NCBI RefSeq assembly: GCF_040026395.1
Contig: NZ_CP157278.1
Coordinates: forward strand, 5,580,001-5,644,000
Source: Pedobacter lusitanus
GTDB taxonomy: Bacteria > Bacteroidota > Bacteroidia > Sphingobacteriales > Sphingobacteriaceae
DNA: 64,000 bases
Direction of reading: 5' to 3'
Of the stretch, positions 27,997 through 35,572 are shown piece after piece. The notes below the pieces were generated by a model that worked only from the letters and a program-made list of their open reading frames with translations, ran no database searches and was not told the DNA's origin. Both the position numbers and the translations under genes were made by a program. Numbering within the stretch: position 1 is the first letter of the stretch; each line of letters opens with the position of its first letter.

Positions 27997-28623
27997 ATGA
28001 GTATTAGAGAAGCATATGATAGCTGGTCGGAACAATATGATACAAATTTGAATAAAACACGTGATCTTGAAGCAATAGCTTTAAGAGCGACTCTGACAGA
28101 TATTCCATTTGACAGCTGTCTGGAGATAGGTTGTGGTACCGGTAAAAATACACTGTGGTTTATTACCAGGGCAAAGCATATTACTGCGGTAGATTTATCG
28201 GCACAAATGCTGGCAAAAGCGAAAGCTAAAGTAACAGCATTGTCTGTCGATTTTCAGTTGGCTGATATTACTCATGACTGGTCCTTTGCTAAAGGAAATT
28301 ATGATCTTGTGAGTTTTAGCCTGGTATTGGAACATATCGAAGATCTTGATGCAATCTTTAAAAAAGTGGTGAAAATAGTGAATACAGGAGCACATGTTTA
28401 TATTGGTGAGCTGCATCCGTTTAAACAGTATTCAGGAGGAAAAGCCCGTTTTGAAACAGAAAATGGTATACAGGTTGTCACCTGTTTTAACCATCACATT
28501 TCTGAATTCACGCAACTGGCGGGAAAGTATGGCTTTGAAATTGTCGATATAAATGAATACTTTGATAATGATCAAAAGATTACTATCCCGAGAATACTGA
28601 CCATATTGCTAAAGAAATCATAG
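27997..28623 (+). CDS. class I SAM-dependent methyltransferase
   Basis: A 208-residue methyltransferase. The SAM-binding motif I is LEIGCGTGKNT, motif II is TAVDLSAQML, and motif III is DLVSFSLVLEHIED. I chose ATG 27997 (MSIREAYDSW) over the in-frame TTG at 27991, since the TTG lies inside a possible promoter box. The start AYDSWSEQYD is typical of UbiE/BioC-like small methyltransferases. The acceptor is unknown. The next gene begins one base after the stop, so it opens a run of five small enzyme or binding-protein genes reaching 30574. Confidence 0.88.
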   Translation: MSIREAYDSWSEQYDTNLNKTRDLEAIALRATLTDIPFDSCLEIGCGTGKNTLWFITRAKHITAVDLSAQMLAKAKAKVTALSVDFQLADITHDWSFAKGNYDLVSFSLVLEHIEDLDAIFKKVVKIVNTGAHVYIGELHPFKQYSGGKARFETENGIQVVTCFNHHISEFTQLAGKYGFEIVDINEYFDNDQKITIPRILTILLKKS

Positions 28624-28624
28624 A

Positions 28625-29161
28625 ATGAAGATTTTTGCTGAAACAGACAGGTTAATTTTAAGAGAAATTTTACCATCAGATAAAAATGGTATGTATGAAC
28701 TGGATACTGATCCTTTAGTACACAGATATCTGGGGAATCAACCGGTTACCACTATGGAGCAGGTTGAAGAGGTTATTGAATTTATCAGACAGCAGTATCT
28801 TGATAATGGAACCGGGCGTCTTGCAGTCGTTGAAAAATACAAAAATGAATTTATTGGCTGGGCAGGTTTGAAGTTAGTCAGAGGCATGTATAATAATCAC
28901 TCCAACTATTACGAAGTAGGCTACAGATTTATCAGGAAGTACTGGGGAATGGGATACGCTACAGAGGCTGCCAGGGCTTCTTTGGAATATGGTTTTGAAG
29001 GCCTTCAGCTCAACGAAATTTATGCAATGGCAGAAACGGAAAATACAGCCTCAAGACATGTACTGGAAAAGGTAGGGTTGCGTTATATTGAGAAGTTTGA
29101 TCTGGAAGGGGATGAACATGACTGGTTTAAAATTACCAGAGAGGAATGGGGTAAAAGATAA
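28625..29161 (+). CDS. GNAT-family N-acetyltransferase (RimJ/RimL type)
   Basis: A 178-residue GNAT protein. It opens with the RimJ/RimL-type ETDRLILREILPSDKNGM, has the acetyl-CoA motif YRFIRKYWGMGYATEAARAS, and ends with AETENTASRHVLEKVGLRYI. The start is one base after the methyltransferase stop. The acceptor is unknown. The following GNAT gene begins 10 bases after it, and the two are not close paralogues: this one has the ribosomal/amino-acid type layout, while the next resembles streptothricin acetyltransferases. Confidence 0.88.
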   Translation: MKIFAETDRLILREILPSDKNGMYELDTDPLVHRYLGNQPVTTMEQVEEVIEFIRQQYLDNGTGRLAVVEKYKNEFIGWAGLKLVRGMYNNHSNYYEVGYRFIRKYWGMGYATEAARASLEYGFEGLQLNEIYAMAETENTASRHVLEKVGLRYIEKFDLEGDEHDWFKITREEWGKR

Positions 29162-29171
29162 TTTTAATGAT

Positions 29172-29723
29172 ATGCTGACAGTTGCTAAGCTATTGCATAT
29201 AAGTCTGACAGAAATTGAAACTCTGGGGCACAATGGTTACCTTTCGGATCGGATTTATAAGGTCAGCGTGGAGCGTGAAAATAATGGATATAGATTCTCC
29301 GTTGATCAGAAGTTGTTAGCTGAACCTTATTTAAAAACCTGGACCTGTTCTCAGAGTGATATTCTTCATTATAATGAACTTCTTATTCAGCAAAACTCTT
29401 TCGGGGTTTACGAAAATAATGTATTAATCGGGTATGCAATAGCTGAGCAAAGAGACTGGAATAATACATTATATCTGGAGAGCTTACTGATTTCACAGAG
29501 TTATAGAGGGAAGGGAGCCGGAAAATTAGTAATTGAAAAATTAATTGACCATGCCATAATGCAGGGATACAGACTCGTACAGCTGGAAACTCAGAATACA
29601 AATTTTTATGCAATCAGATTTTATGAGAAGTGCGGATTTGAAATAACGGGGATCAATCTTGAATTATACGACGATACTGATCATGATGAAACGGCACTTT
29701 ATATGTCTTATAGATTAAAATAA
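29172..29723 (+). CDS. GNAT acetyltransferase resembling streptothricin acetyltransferase
   Basis: A 183-residue GNAT protein. I chose ATG 29172 (MLTVAKLLHIS); an earlier in-frame ATG at 29088 would overlap the previous gene by 74 bases and add 28 unlike residues. The core has DWNNTLYLESLLISQSYRGK with the acetyl-CoA pyrophosphate loop RGKGAG, then QLETQNTNF, FYEKCGFEITGINLELY and ETALYMSY. This series recalls Sat/Nat-type streptothricin acetyltransferases as I know them (RGKG, LETQ, A-x-x-x-Y-x-KCGF, G-I/L-D, ETA-x-Y). Resistance is not shown by sequence. It could act on another amine. Confidence 0.82.
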   Translation: MLTVAKLLHISLTEIETLGHNGYLSDRIYKVSVERENNGYRFSVDQKLLAEPYLKTWTCSQSDILHYNELLIQQNSFGVYENNVLIGYAIAEQRDWNNTLYLESLLISQSYRGKGAGKLVIEKLIDHAIMQGYRLVQLETQNTNFYAIRFYEKCGFEITGINLELYDDTDHDETALYMSYRLK

Positions 29724-29740
29724 ACCAAACTTAGCCTTTA

Positions 29741-30082
29741 ATGATTATATCAACAGATACGGCAGAACAGTATAAATGGGGGGCTGATTGTGATGGATGG
29801 CATTTGCTCAAATCTGATCAGTTAAGTGTAATTCAGGAAATGATGCCTCCGGACACTGAAGAAGTTTTACATTACCATGCAAAGGCACAGCAGGTGTTTT
29901 ATATCCTGGACGGAGTTGCTACATTCAGAATCAAAGATGAAACTTATATTTTGACTAAAGGTAAAAGTATAGCAGTTAGCCCGGGAGCTGCTCATCAGAT
30001 TTTAAATAAGAGTGATGAGCCCCTTGTTTTTTTAGTAATATCAGCTCCAAAATCGCATGGAGATAGAATAAATATAGATTAA
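29741..30082 (+). CDS. small cupin-domain protein
   Basis: A 113-residue single-domain cupin. Cupin motif 1 is visible as HYHAKAQQVFYILDGVATF (His pair and Glu-position Gln), and motif 2 as AVSPGAAHQI, with His as metal ligand. A short protein of this size is typically a metal-dependent isomerase, lyase or binding protein, or a small oxygenase. One ligand of motif 1, usually Glu, is replaced by Gln, so the metal site may be weak. It lies in the tight run of small genes after the methyltransferase. The function is unknown. Confidence 0.85.
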   Translation: MIISTDTAEQYKWGADCDGWHLLKSDQLSVIQEMMPPDTEEVLHYHAKAQQVFYILDGVATFRIKDETYILTKGKSIAVSPGAAHQILNKSDEPLVFLVISAPKSHGDRINID

Positions 30083-30112
30083 TAATCAGATAAATCTCAG
30101 ACTAAAATTTTT

Positions 30113-30574
30113 ATGACCCAAACCGAACTTCAGGGAGTACAATTGATAGGTATATCCACTAAAGAAAAAACAACAAATGAAAATGATCAGGCCAGTATAG
30201 ACTGTGGTAATTTATGGCAGGAGTTTATGAGTAATGGTATTGCAGCAAGAATCCCTGGTAAATTAAGTGATGAAATACTGGCCGCTTATCATTCTTATGA
30301 TGGTGATTATACAAATCCCTATGCATTTTTTATAGGTTGTAAAGTAAGTCAGGGTACCGTGGTTCCTGAAGGACTGGACAGTTTAGTCATTCCGTCCGGC
30401 AATTATCTAAAGATAACAGCTAAAGGTAAATTTCCGGAATGTATAGCCAATACCTGGCGGGAAATCTGGAGAACTGACTATCCCAGAGCTTATACTGTGG
30501 ATTTTGAAGTATATGACGAAAGATCTGCAGACTGGAATAATAGTGAGGTTGATATTTTTCTCTCTGTAAAATAA
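30113..30574 (+). CDS. GyrI-like / effector-binding domain protein
   Basis: A 153-residue stand-alone GyrI-like (AraC effector-binding) domain without a DNA-binding part. The N-terminal strand QGVQLIGISTK and later AYHSYDGDYTNPYAFFIGCK, VPEGLDSLVIPSGNYLKITA and YTVDFEVYDE with VDIFLSV match the family pattern. Such proteins bind hydrophobic or cationic small molecules and some hydrolyse or sequester them. Here it ends a run with a Sat-like acetyltransferase, which fits a small-molecule detoxification context (inference). The 311 bases that follow have no gene. Confidence 0.85.
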   Translation: MTQTELQGVQLIGISTKEKTTNENDQASIDCGNLWQEFMSNGIAARIPGKLSDEILAAYHSYDGDYTNPYAFFIGCKVSQGTVVPEGLDSLVIPSGNYLKITAKGKFPECIANTWREIWRTDYPRAYTVDFEVYDERSADWNNSEVDIFLSVK

Positions 30575-30885
30575 AGATAACATCTGCTGAATAACAATAC
30601 ATCTAATTATTTGATGGTCATTTCAATAATTGTTGACTAACTTGTATAGGTAACCTTAGTCATCTTTTTCAACAGAATTTTGCATTAGGCCAAAAAAATA
30701 ATTTATAATTCATTTTTTATGTATTGACATTATATAAATAGTTTTTACATTGTGTTTTTAATCCATAAGGCTTTGGAGGTAATATAGACCGGAATAGGGG
30801 GATTGATAGATATATTCACATCTATTGATAAATATTCAGGATTAGTATAATAAAGTAATATCCCGGTTTTAAAATTTATCACTCT
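30575..30885. other. 311-base non-coding gap
   Basis: AT-rich intergenic DNA before the DUF5686 gene. I see no open frame with coding character, no tRNA-like cloverleaf and no strong hairpin. A TTGACA at 30725-30730 lacks a convincing -10 or -7 partner. It presumably carries the promoter of the gene at 30886, but I cannot place it. Confidence 0.5.
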
Positions 30886-33447
30886 ATGCAGGTTAAAGAA
30901 TTTGCCATCTTTTTGTTTCGGCTTTCTATTAAAAGGCGGTGTCTGTATAGCGCATTTATTGTCTTACTTCTGTTTGTTTTTTGCATTGGTGTTGTTCATG
31001 CACAACAACCTCATACTGTAACAGGGAAAATAACTGATGCCCAGACGGGTGAAGCTATCCCATATGCGACAATATTCGTAAAGCTTAAAAATGGTACAAT
31101 CAGGGCAACAGCTTCAGATTTTGATGGCTTGTATCATTTAGCTATCCCTCACGATATTGCTAATGACTCTATCTACACGGCGTATGTTAGTTATTTGCCT
31201 GGAAAAAAGCTATTGCCCAAACCACCTAAAACAATTGTAGATTTCCAGTTAGCTGTAAATGGACGAATCTTAAATGGTGTTACAATTACGCCTAAAACAT
31301 ACGTAAATCCGGCCTGGGAAATAATGGAGAAGCTGGTTAAAAATAAGCCGGTTAATGATCAGAAATATCTCAAAAGTTATCAGTATCAGAGTTATAATCG
31401 TATCGAGATTTCAGTAACCAATATCAGTGAGAAAATGAAGAAAAATAAAGTAATCAAACAGGTTTTGCCTCTGATGGAAAACCTGCAAAAGATTGCTGGT
31501 GAAGAAGGGACACCAATTTTACCAATATTCATGTCTGAGACTGTTTCTGATTATAAATATACGACCAGTCCTGAAAGAAAAACTGAACATGTACTGCGTA
31601 CCAAAGTAAGTGGGGTAGGAATAGAAGATGAGACACTGATTTCTCAATTGGTAGGTTCTACATTTTTGCAATATAATTTTTACAATAACTTTCTTAAACT
31701 CGCCAATAAGGATTTCATATCGCCTACAAGTGATAATTGGAAAACGCATTATAATTATGAACTGATAGACTCTTATGATAAAATAAATGGCAGAGAATGT
31801 TATAAAATTGAATTTAAACCTAAAAGATCACATGATCTGGCCTTTGATGGAGTCATGTGGATCACACGTGACAGCTACGCCTTGTATCAGATTGATTGTA
31901 AGGTTTCACAGGATGCAAATCTGAACTTTTTAAATAAAATCAGAATACAGCAGGCAATGGTTCAGGCTCCGGGGACTTCTGCATGGTTGCCCGGGCAAAC
32001 GCGTATTGTAGTTAATGTGGGTACTACTCAGAAAAAATTATCGGGTTTTATTGCAAAATTCTATTTGTCTAATAAAAATATTGAGGTTAATAAAGACTAT
32101 CCGGTTGCTGATTTCAACGAAAGTCTGGTAATGAGTAAAGATGTCAACAAAAAAGATGATCAGTATTGGGTTAAAAATCGTGCAGACTCATTAACGGCTG
32201 CTGATAAAGCAGTTTATAAAATGATAGATACGGTTAAAAATCTGCCCCTGGTTAAAACTTATGCTGATATAGCTGGGATGCTGATTAATGGTTATTATAA
32301 AGTAGGAAAGGTAAGTTTCGGGCCATATCCATACACTTATAGTTATAATGATCTGGAAGGAAATGTACTTAGAATTGGTGCAACAACGAATACGCGGTTT
32401 AGTGATAAACTGATTCTCAGTGGCTTTTTGAGTTATGGCTTCAGGGATGAAAGATTTAAATATAACGCTGCCGTAGATTATATCTTTTCCCGTAAACCAT
32501 GGGTACAGGCCGGGGTTTCTTATCAGCATGATATCGGGCAAACCGGCTATCAGTTCGAAAATTTTATCAATAGAGCAAATAATGTGTTTTATGCTGCTAT
32601 CCGGAATGGAAAAGTAATCAGAAGGGGGCCATTTACACAAAATATATCTCAGGCTTATATTCAGACTGATCTTACACCTACAATCCGGGGTAAGCTGACC
32701 TTATCCCATCGTACTTTTGATCCACTGTTTAATTTTCACTATCATGATCAGGCAGATCAGAGAGTTTATAACCGTTACGAAGTTTCTGAAATAGGAACAG
32801 AATTGCAATGGACGCCGGGCAGACGTTTACTGGAATCATCTAAAATCAATAAAAGATTAATTATTGGAAATGGAAATAGCAATCCAATTCTGACATTCAG
32901 ATATTACAGAGGAATAAAAGCCGTATATGGTGATTTTAATTATAACAAATTCTATTTTAATATTAGTCAGCGACCACGTCTGGGGATTTTTGGAATAGGC
33001 GATTATTCCCTTACCGCAGGGTATATTCCAAGTGCATTACCCTATCCATTATTGGAAAACCATAGATACAGCTTTAATACAATGCGTTTTATGGAGTTTA
33101 CAAGTGATAAATTTGTCTCACTGAATTATACACAGCATATGGAAGGATTGATCACCAATAGCATTCCACTGTTAAAATCATTGAATATGCGTACAGTTGC
33201 TGTTTTAAATGTATTACAAGGGAGTCTTTCAAATAAAAACAATGAAGCTTTCCAAAGAGGACGTTCGAATCTGAACCGCAGTTTAAATAACACTCCTTAT
33301 GTAGAAGTAGGTTACGGCGTCGAAAATATCTTTAAAATTATACGTATTGATTTTCTGCATCGTCTAACGCAGAGAGAACACCTGAATGAACCAGGAGATG
33401 AGCCATCAAACTTTGCGATAAGAACAACCTTACAGTTCAGATTGTAA
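30886..33447 (+). CDS. DUF5686 outer-membrane protein with carboxypeptidase-like regulatory domain
   Basis: An 853-residue protein. The signal sequence ends at VVHAQQ (about residue 40). A carboxypeptidase-regulatory-like domain follows at about 43-125 (VTGKITDAQTGEAIPYATIF), then the DUF5686 region with RSHDLAFDGVMWITRDSYAL, and from about 480 an aromatic-rich, alternating strand pattern ending in a terminal Phe-like strand (RTTLQFRL), typical of a beta-barrel. The family is widespread in Bacteroidota and its function is unknown; it lacks the TonB plug motifs. The gene overlaps the converging HxlR-family gene by 18 bases. Confidence 0.9.
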   Translation: MQVKEFAIFLFRLSIKRRCLYSAFIVLLLFVFCIGVVHAQQPHTVTGKITDAQTGEAIPYATIFVKLKNGTIRATASDFDGLYHLAIPHDIANDSIYTAYVSYLPGKKLLPKPPKTIVDFQLAVNGRILNGVTITPKTYVNPAWEIMEKLVKNKPVNDQKYLKSYQYQSYNRIEISVTNISEKMKKNKVIKQVLPLMENLQKIAGEEGTPILPIFMSETVSDYKYTTSPERKTEHVLRTKVSGVGIEDETLISQLVGSTFLQYNFYNNFLKLANKDFISPTSDNWKTHYNYELIDSYDKINGRECYKIEFKPKRSHDLAFDGVMWITRDSYALYQIDCKVSQDANLNFLNKIRIQQAMVQAPGTSAWLPGQTRIVVNVGTTQKKLSGFIAKFYLSNKNIEVNKDYPVADFNESLVMSKDVNKKDDQYWVKNRADSLTAADKAVYKMIDTVKNLPLVKTYADIAGMLINGYYKVGKVSFGPYPYTYSYNDLEGNVLRIGATTNTRFSDKLILSGFLSYGFRDERFKYNAAVDYIFSRKPWVQAGVSYQHDIGQTGYQFENFINRANNVFYAAIRNGKVIRRGPFTQNISQAYIQTDLTPTIRGKLTLSHRTFDPLFNFHYHDQADQRVYNRYEVSEIGTELQWTPGRRLLESSKINKRLIIGNGNSNPILTFRYYRGIKAVYGDFNYNKFYFNISQRPRLGIFGIGDYSLTAGYIPSALPYPLLENHRYSFNTMRFMEFTSDKFVSLNYTQHMEGLITNSIPLLKSLNMRTVAVLNVLQGSLSNKNNEAFQRGRSNLNRSLNNTPYVEVGYGVENIFKIIRIDFLHRLTQREHLNEPGDEPSNFAIRTTLQFRL

Positions 33448-33786
33448 ATTATTTATCTTACCCCAGTCTGAAAGGGATTTGATTACCTTATCCAGAGATC
33501 TGCCTAATGGAGATAATTCATAGGTATACAACTTGCTTTTTACAGCGGATTCTTTCCTGATAATTAATCCGCTTTTTTCCATTTCTTTTAGCTGCAAAGC
33601 TAATATACGTTCGGTAATAACAGGTAATTGTGTTTTTAGTTCAGAGAATCTTTTATTGCCTTCCCCCAGTTTGACCAATAGGGTTAGTTTCCAGCGGCCA
33701 CTGAGTATAGATAGGGTATAAGCTGCATCACATAAACCATGAAGTGTTTTTGCGTTGATATAATTGGTTGAGGTGATTTTTCTCAT
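33430..33786 (-). CDS. HxlR-family winged-helix regulator
   Basis: A 118-residue one-domain regulator. HxlR hallmarks are in order: CDAAYTLSILSGRWKLTLLV, GNKRFSELKTQLPVITERIL, LKEMEKSGLIIRKES, YELSPLGRSLDKVI. Such proteins often sense thiol-reactive or electrophilic compounds or act with small detoxifying enzymes. It is divergent from a VOC/glyoxalase-family gene. A perfect 16-base palindrome in the intergenic region (33812-33827) is the likely operator. There is one Cys in the N-terminal part (GLCDAAY), which could serve for redox sensing. The gene's 3' end overlaps the DUF5686 gene by 18 bases. Confidence 0.92.
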   Translation of the reverse strand: MRKITSTNYINAKTLHGLCDAAYTLSILSGRWKLTLLVKLGEGNKRFSELKTQLPVITERILALQLKEMEKSGLIIRKESAVKSKLYTYELSPLGRSLDKVIKSLSDWGKINNLQSEL

Positions 33787-33811
33787 GTGATTAATTGCCT
33801 TATCTCAGCTG

Positions 33812-33827
33812 CTTACAATTTTGTAAG
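33812..33827. promoter_or_regulatory. probable HxlR operator
   Basis: cttacaattttgtaag is a perfect palindrome: cttacaa, tt, ttgtaag. It lies between the divergent HxlR gene (start 33786) and the VOC gene (start 33880), 5 bases upstream of the -33 TTG of the VOC promoter, so binding would affect both genes. HxlR-type proteins bind TTAC/GTAA-type palindromes of this size. Confidence 0.65.
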
Positions 33828-33831
33828 TTCA

Positions 33832-33861
33832 TTGCTGCGGGTGTGTGAGTCTGTAAATTTG
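33832..33861 (+). promoter_or_regulatory. Bacteroidota-type promoter for the VOC gene
   Basis: TTG at 33832-33834, exactly 19 bases, then TAAATTTG at 33854-33861. This is a full match to TTG, N19, TAnnTTTG. The VOC ATG at 33880 is 18 bases beyond. Confidence 0.65.
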
Positions 33862-33879
33862 CCAATAAATTCTTAAATT

Positions 33880-34338
33880 ATGTCAACAGTAAGAAATCGT
33901 ATTGGTGTTTATGGTTTACATCATATTGCAATCAGAGCAGAAAATTTTGATCAGACTGTCAGCTTTTATACTGAAATTTTAGGGTATACAATTGGTCATA
34001 CCTGGTCATTACCTGAGTTTAATCTTAAACAGGGAGCGATGCTAAAATCGCCAGATGGCCAGAGTTATATTGAAATTTATGACCGGGAAGCTGATATTCC
34101 GGCGCAAGGAAGAAAAAAACAGGATCGGGAAGAATTTGTTCAGACTGCTTTGCTACATATTTGCCTGACCGTCAAAGATTCAAAACTGGCTTATGAGTTA
34201 GCTATTGCGGGTGGTGCTACGTCTTGTCATGAACCGATGACCCTTCACTTAGGATCACCGGCTATAACAGTACATAATTCATTAGTTTATAGTCCTAACG
34301 GAGAAGTTATCGAATTTTTAGAGCCGGCAGATTTTTAA
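33880..34338 (+). CDS. VOC-superfamily (glyoxalase/bleomycin-resistance-like) protein
   Basis: A 152-residue VOC-fold protein with two beta-alpha-beta-beta-beta units. GLHHIAIRAENFDQTVSFYT supplies a His ligand, and EIYDRE ends the first half. LLHICLTVKDSKLAYELAIAGG opens the second half, and YSPNGEVIEFLEP supplies the Glu at the end. This pattern of two His and two acidic positions fits a metal-dependent lyase or dioxygenase-like enzyme. The substrate is unknown. It is divergent from an HxlR regulator with an operator between them, so it is probably induced by the compound that the regulator senses. Confidence 0.85.
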   Translation: MSTVRNRIGVYGLHHIAIRAENFDQTVSFYTEILGYTIGHTWSLPEFNLKQGAMLKSPDGQSYIEIYDREADIPAQGRKKQDREEFVQTALLHICLTVKDSKLAYELAIAGGATSCHEPMTLHLGSPAITVHNSLVYSPNGEVIEFLEPADF

Positions 34339-34344
34339 ACTGAT

Positions 34345-34920
34345 TTATAAGAGTGAATTTAATTCACTCTTATTTTTGAGGTAAGCTAAGACCTCATCAA
34401 TATTTTTATCAGGTGGAAAAACCGGGTAAAAATGTTTCACAATCACACCATCTTCAAAGATTAATGTAACCCGTTTCATGAATTTTAGATCACCAGCTAT
34501 ATGAAGTGGTAAGTTTAAGGCACTTGTAAATAAGAAGTTTTCATCGCTTAGTAACTCAAAAGGGAGATGTAAGCGCTCTTTTGATTCGGTCTGGTCTTCT
34601 GTTGATTGAGCACTCATCCCATAAACCACCGTATTTAATTGTTTTAGTTCCTGATAATGATCACGGAAAGAGCATGCCTGAGGAGTACAGCCCCTCGCGC
34701 CAGGAATAGCATCCCAACCTTCCGGAAGAGGAACGTGTTCTGGTCCGGTCATAGGATAACAGTAAATTACCAGACGCCCTTTTATAGAAGAGAGTGTTAC
34801 AGATTCTCCATTGGTTGCCTTCAGGACAACATTCGGAATGGTCAGACCGGGTAAATGATCACAGGCATGATCATCAGCAGGAACAGGCAGGTTAGGCGGT
34901 AAGATTTCTAAATTTGTCAT
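34345..34920 (-). CDS. peroxiredoxin-like (AhpC/TSA, thioredoxin-fold) protein
   Basis: A 191-residue thioredoxin-fold protein. The active-site segment IPGARGCTPQACSFRDHY holds Cys78 and Cys83 with the family Arg86, and YCYPMTGPEHVPLPEGWD precedes it, as in the peroxiredoxin group with YCYPxTGxP. Cys78 is the probable peroxidatic residue and Cys83 could form an intramolecular disulfide. The protein would reduce peroxides using cellular thiols. A Cys in YCYP and one in DDHACDH are extra. It is followed by nothing on its strand, and a GNAT gene lies 14 bases upstream, so the two may be co-transcribed. Confidence 0.88.
   Translation of the reverse strand: MTNLEILPPNLPVPADDHACDHLPGLTIPNVVLKATNGESVTLSSIKGRLVIYCYPMTGPEHVPLPEGWDAIPGARGCTPQACSFRDHYQELKQLNTVVYGMSAQSTEDQTESKERLHLPFELLSDENFLFTSALNLPLHIAGDLKFMKRVTLIFEDGVIVKHFYPVFPPDKNIDEVLAYLKNKSELNSLL
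34347..34377. terminator. palindromic terminator between convergent genes
   Basis: ataagagtgaatt (34347-34359) is the exact reverse complement of 34361-34373 around one base, and tttt follows on the plus strand. It terminates the VOC gene; the stop of the converging peroxiredoxin gene begins at its left edge. The design is like that at 6370-6400. Confidence 0.65.
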
Positions 34921-34934
34921 AACAGGTTATCTGA

Positions 34935-35447
34935 TTAATTAACGTTGATTTCAAATAAACTGAAAGACCCATGTTTGTAATGTGCAGGCAGACTGCTGAC
35001 GTCATCCAGTTGTGTTACACCCAGATAGTTAAAACCACAGCTGATATAATAACTGTTTAATCTGTCATTGCCACTTCCGGTATCCATTCTGATAAAAGAA
35101 CGCTGATTGTCTTTAGCAAACTGTGTAGCCCAGGCAACAATATGTTTAACATAAGAATTACCTCTTAACAAGGGGTTAGTTGCAATTCTGTGAATATAAA
35201 CTGCAGGGTCCTGATCTTTTTCTTTCCAGATTGCAGGATCATTATGTGCAATGCAGAAAGTGCAGGCAAGCTGACCATCCACAATTATTTTATAATGTCT
35301 GTTTTCATCAATTTCTTTTTGAATAAGTGATCTTTCGAATCCCTGCCAGTATAAGCCTGCCCCCATAACTTTCTGATGGTCTGTAGCCAGGTCGTAAAGA
35401 TTGAAGATTGCGTCAATGTCCTTTGATGTGCTATTTAAGATTTCCAT
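34935..35447 (-). CDS. GNAT-family N-acetyltransferase
   Basis: A 170-residue GNAT protein. It has DIDAIFNLYDLATDHQ at the start, the central strand VYIHRIATNPLLRGNSYVKH with the acetyl-CoA loop RGNSYV in place of the standard R/Q-x-x-G-x-G/A, and FIRMDTGSGNDRLNSYYISC followed by GFNYLGV at the end. The pyrophosphate loop lacks one usual Gly. The acceptor is unknown. It is the first gene of a two-gene unit with the peroxiredoxin and is divergent from the MocR gene. Confidence 0.82.
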   Translation of the reverse strand: MEILNSTSKDIDAIFNLYDLATDHQKVMGAGLYWQGFERSLIQKEIDENRHYKIIVDGQLACTFCIAHNDPAIWKEKDQDPAVYIHRIATNPLLRGNSYVKHIVAWATQFAKDNQRSFIRMDTGSGNDRLNSYYISCGFNYLGVTQLDDVSSLPAHYKHGSFSLFEINVN

Positions 35448-35572
35448 ATATGAATTTTCTTTTTACTGATATTCCTTATAAATAATTTCTATTAATTGAG
35501 ACAAAGTTAACTTAAATACAGCTATGAAAGCAGATGCAGTTTTGGTATATTTGACCATAGCAGTTGAGTATT

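Noticed and set aside
29088..29171. Upstream ATG for the Sat-like GNAT
   Set aside because: It would overlap the preceding GNAT gene by 74 bases and add 28 residues that are a shadow of that gene.
30575..30885. Possible gene or small RNA in the 311-base gap
   Set aside because: No coding-like frame, strong hairpin or conserved RNA fold is visible. It is recorded as non-coding.
32191..32640. 150-codon open frame on the minus strand
   Set aside because: It is antisense to the DUF5686 gene, with no recognisable motif and no promoter.
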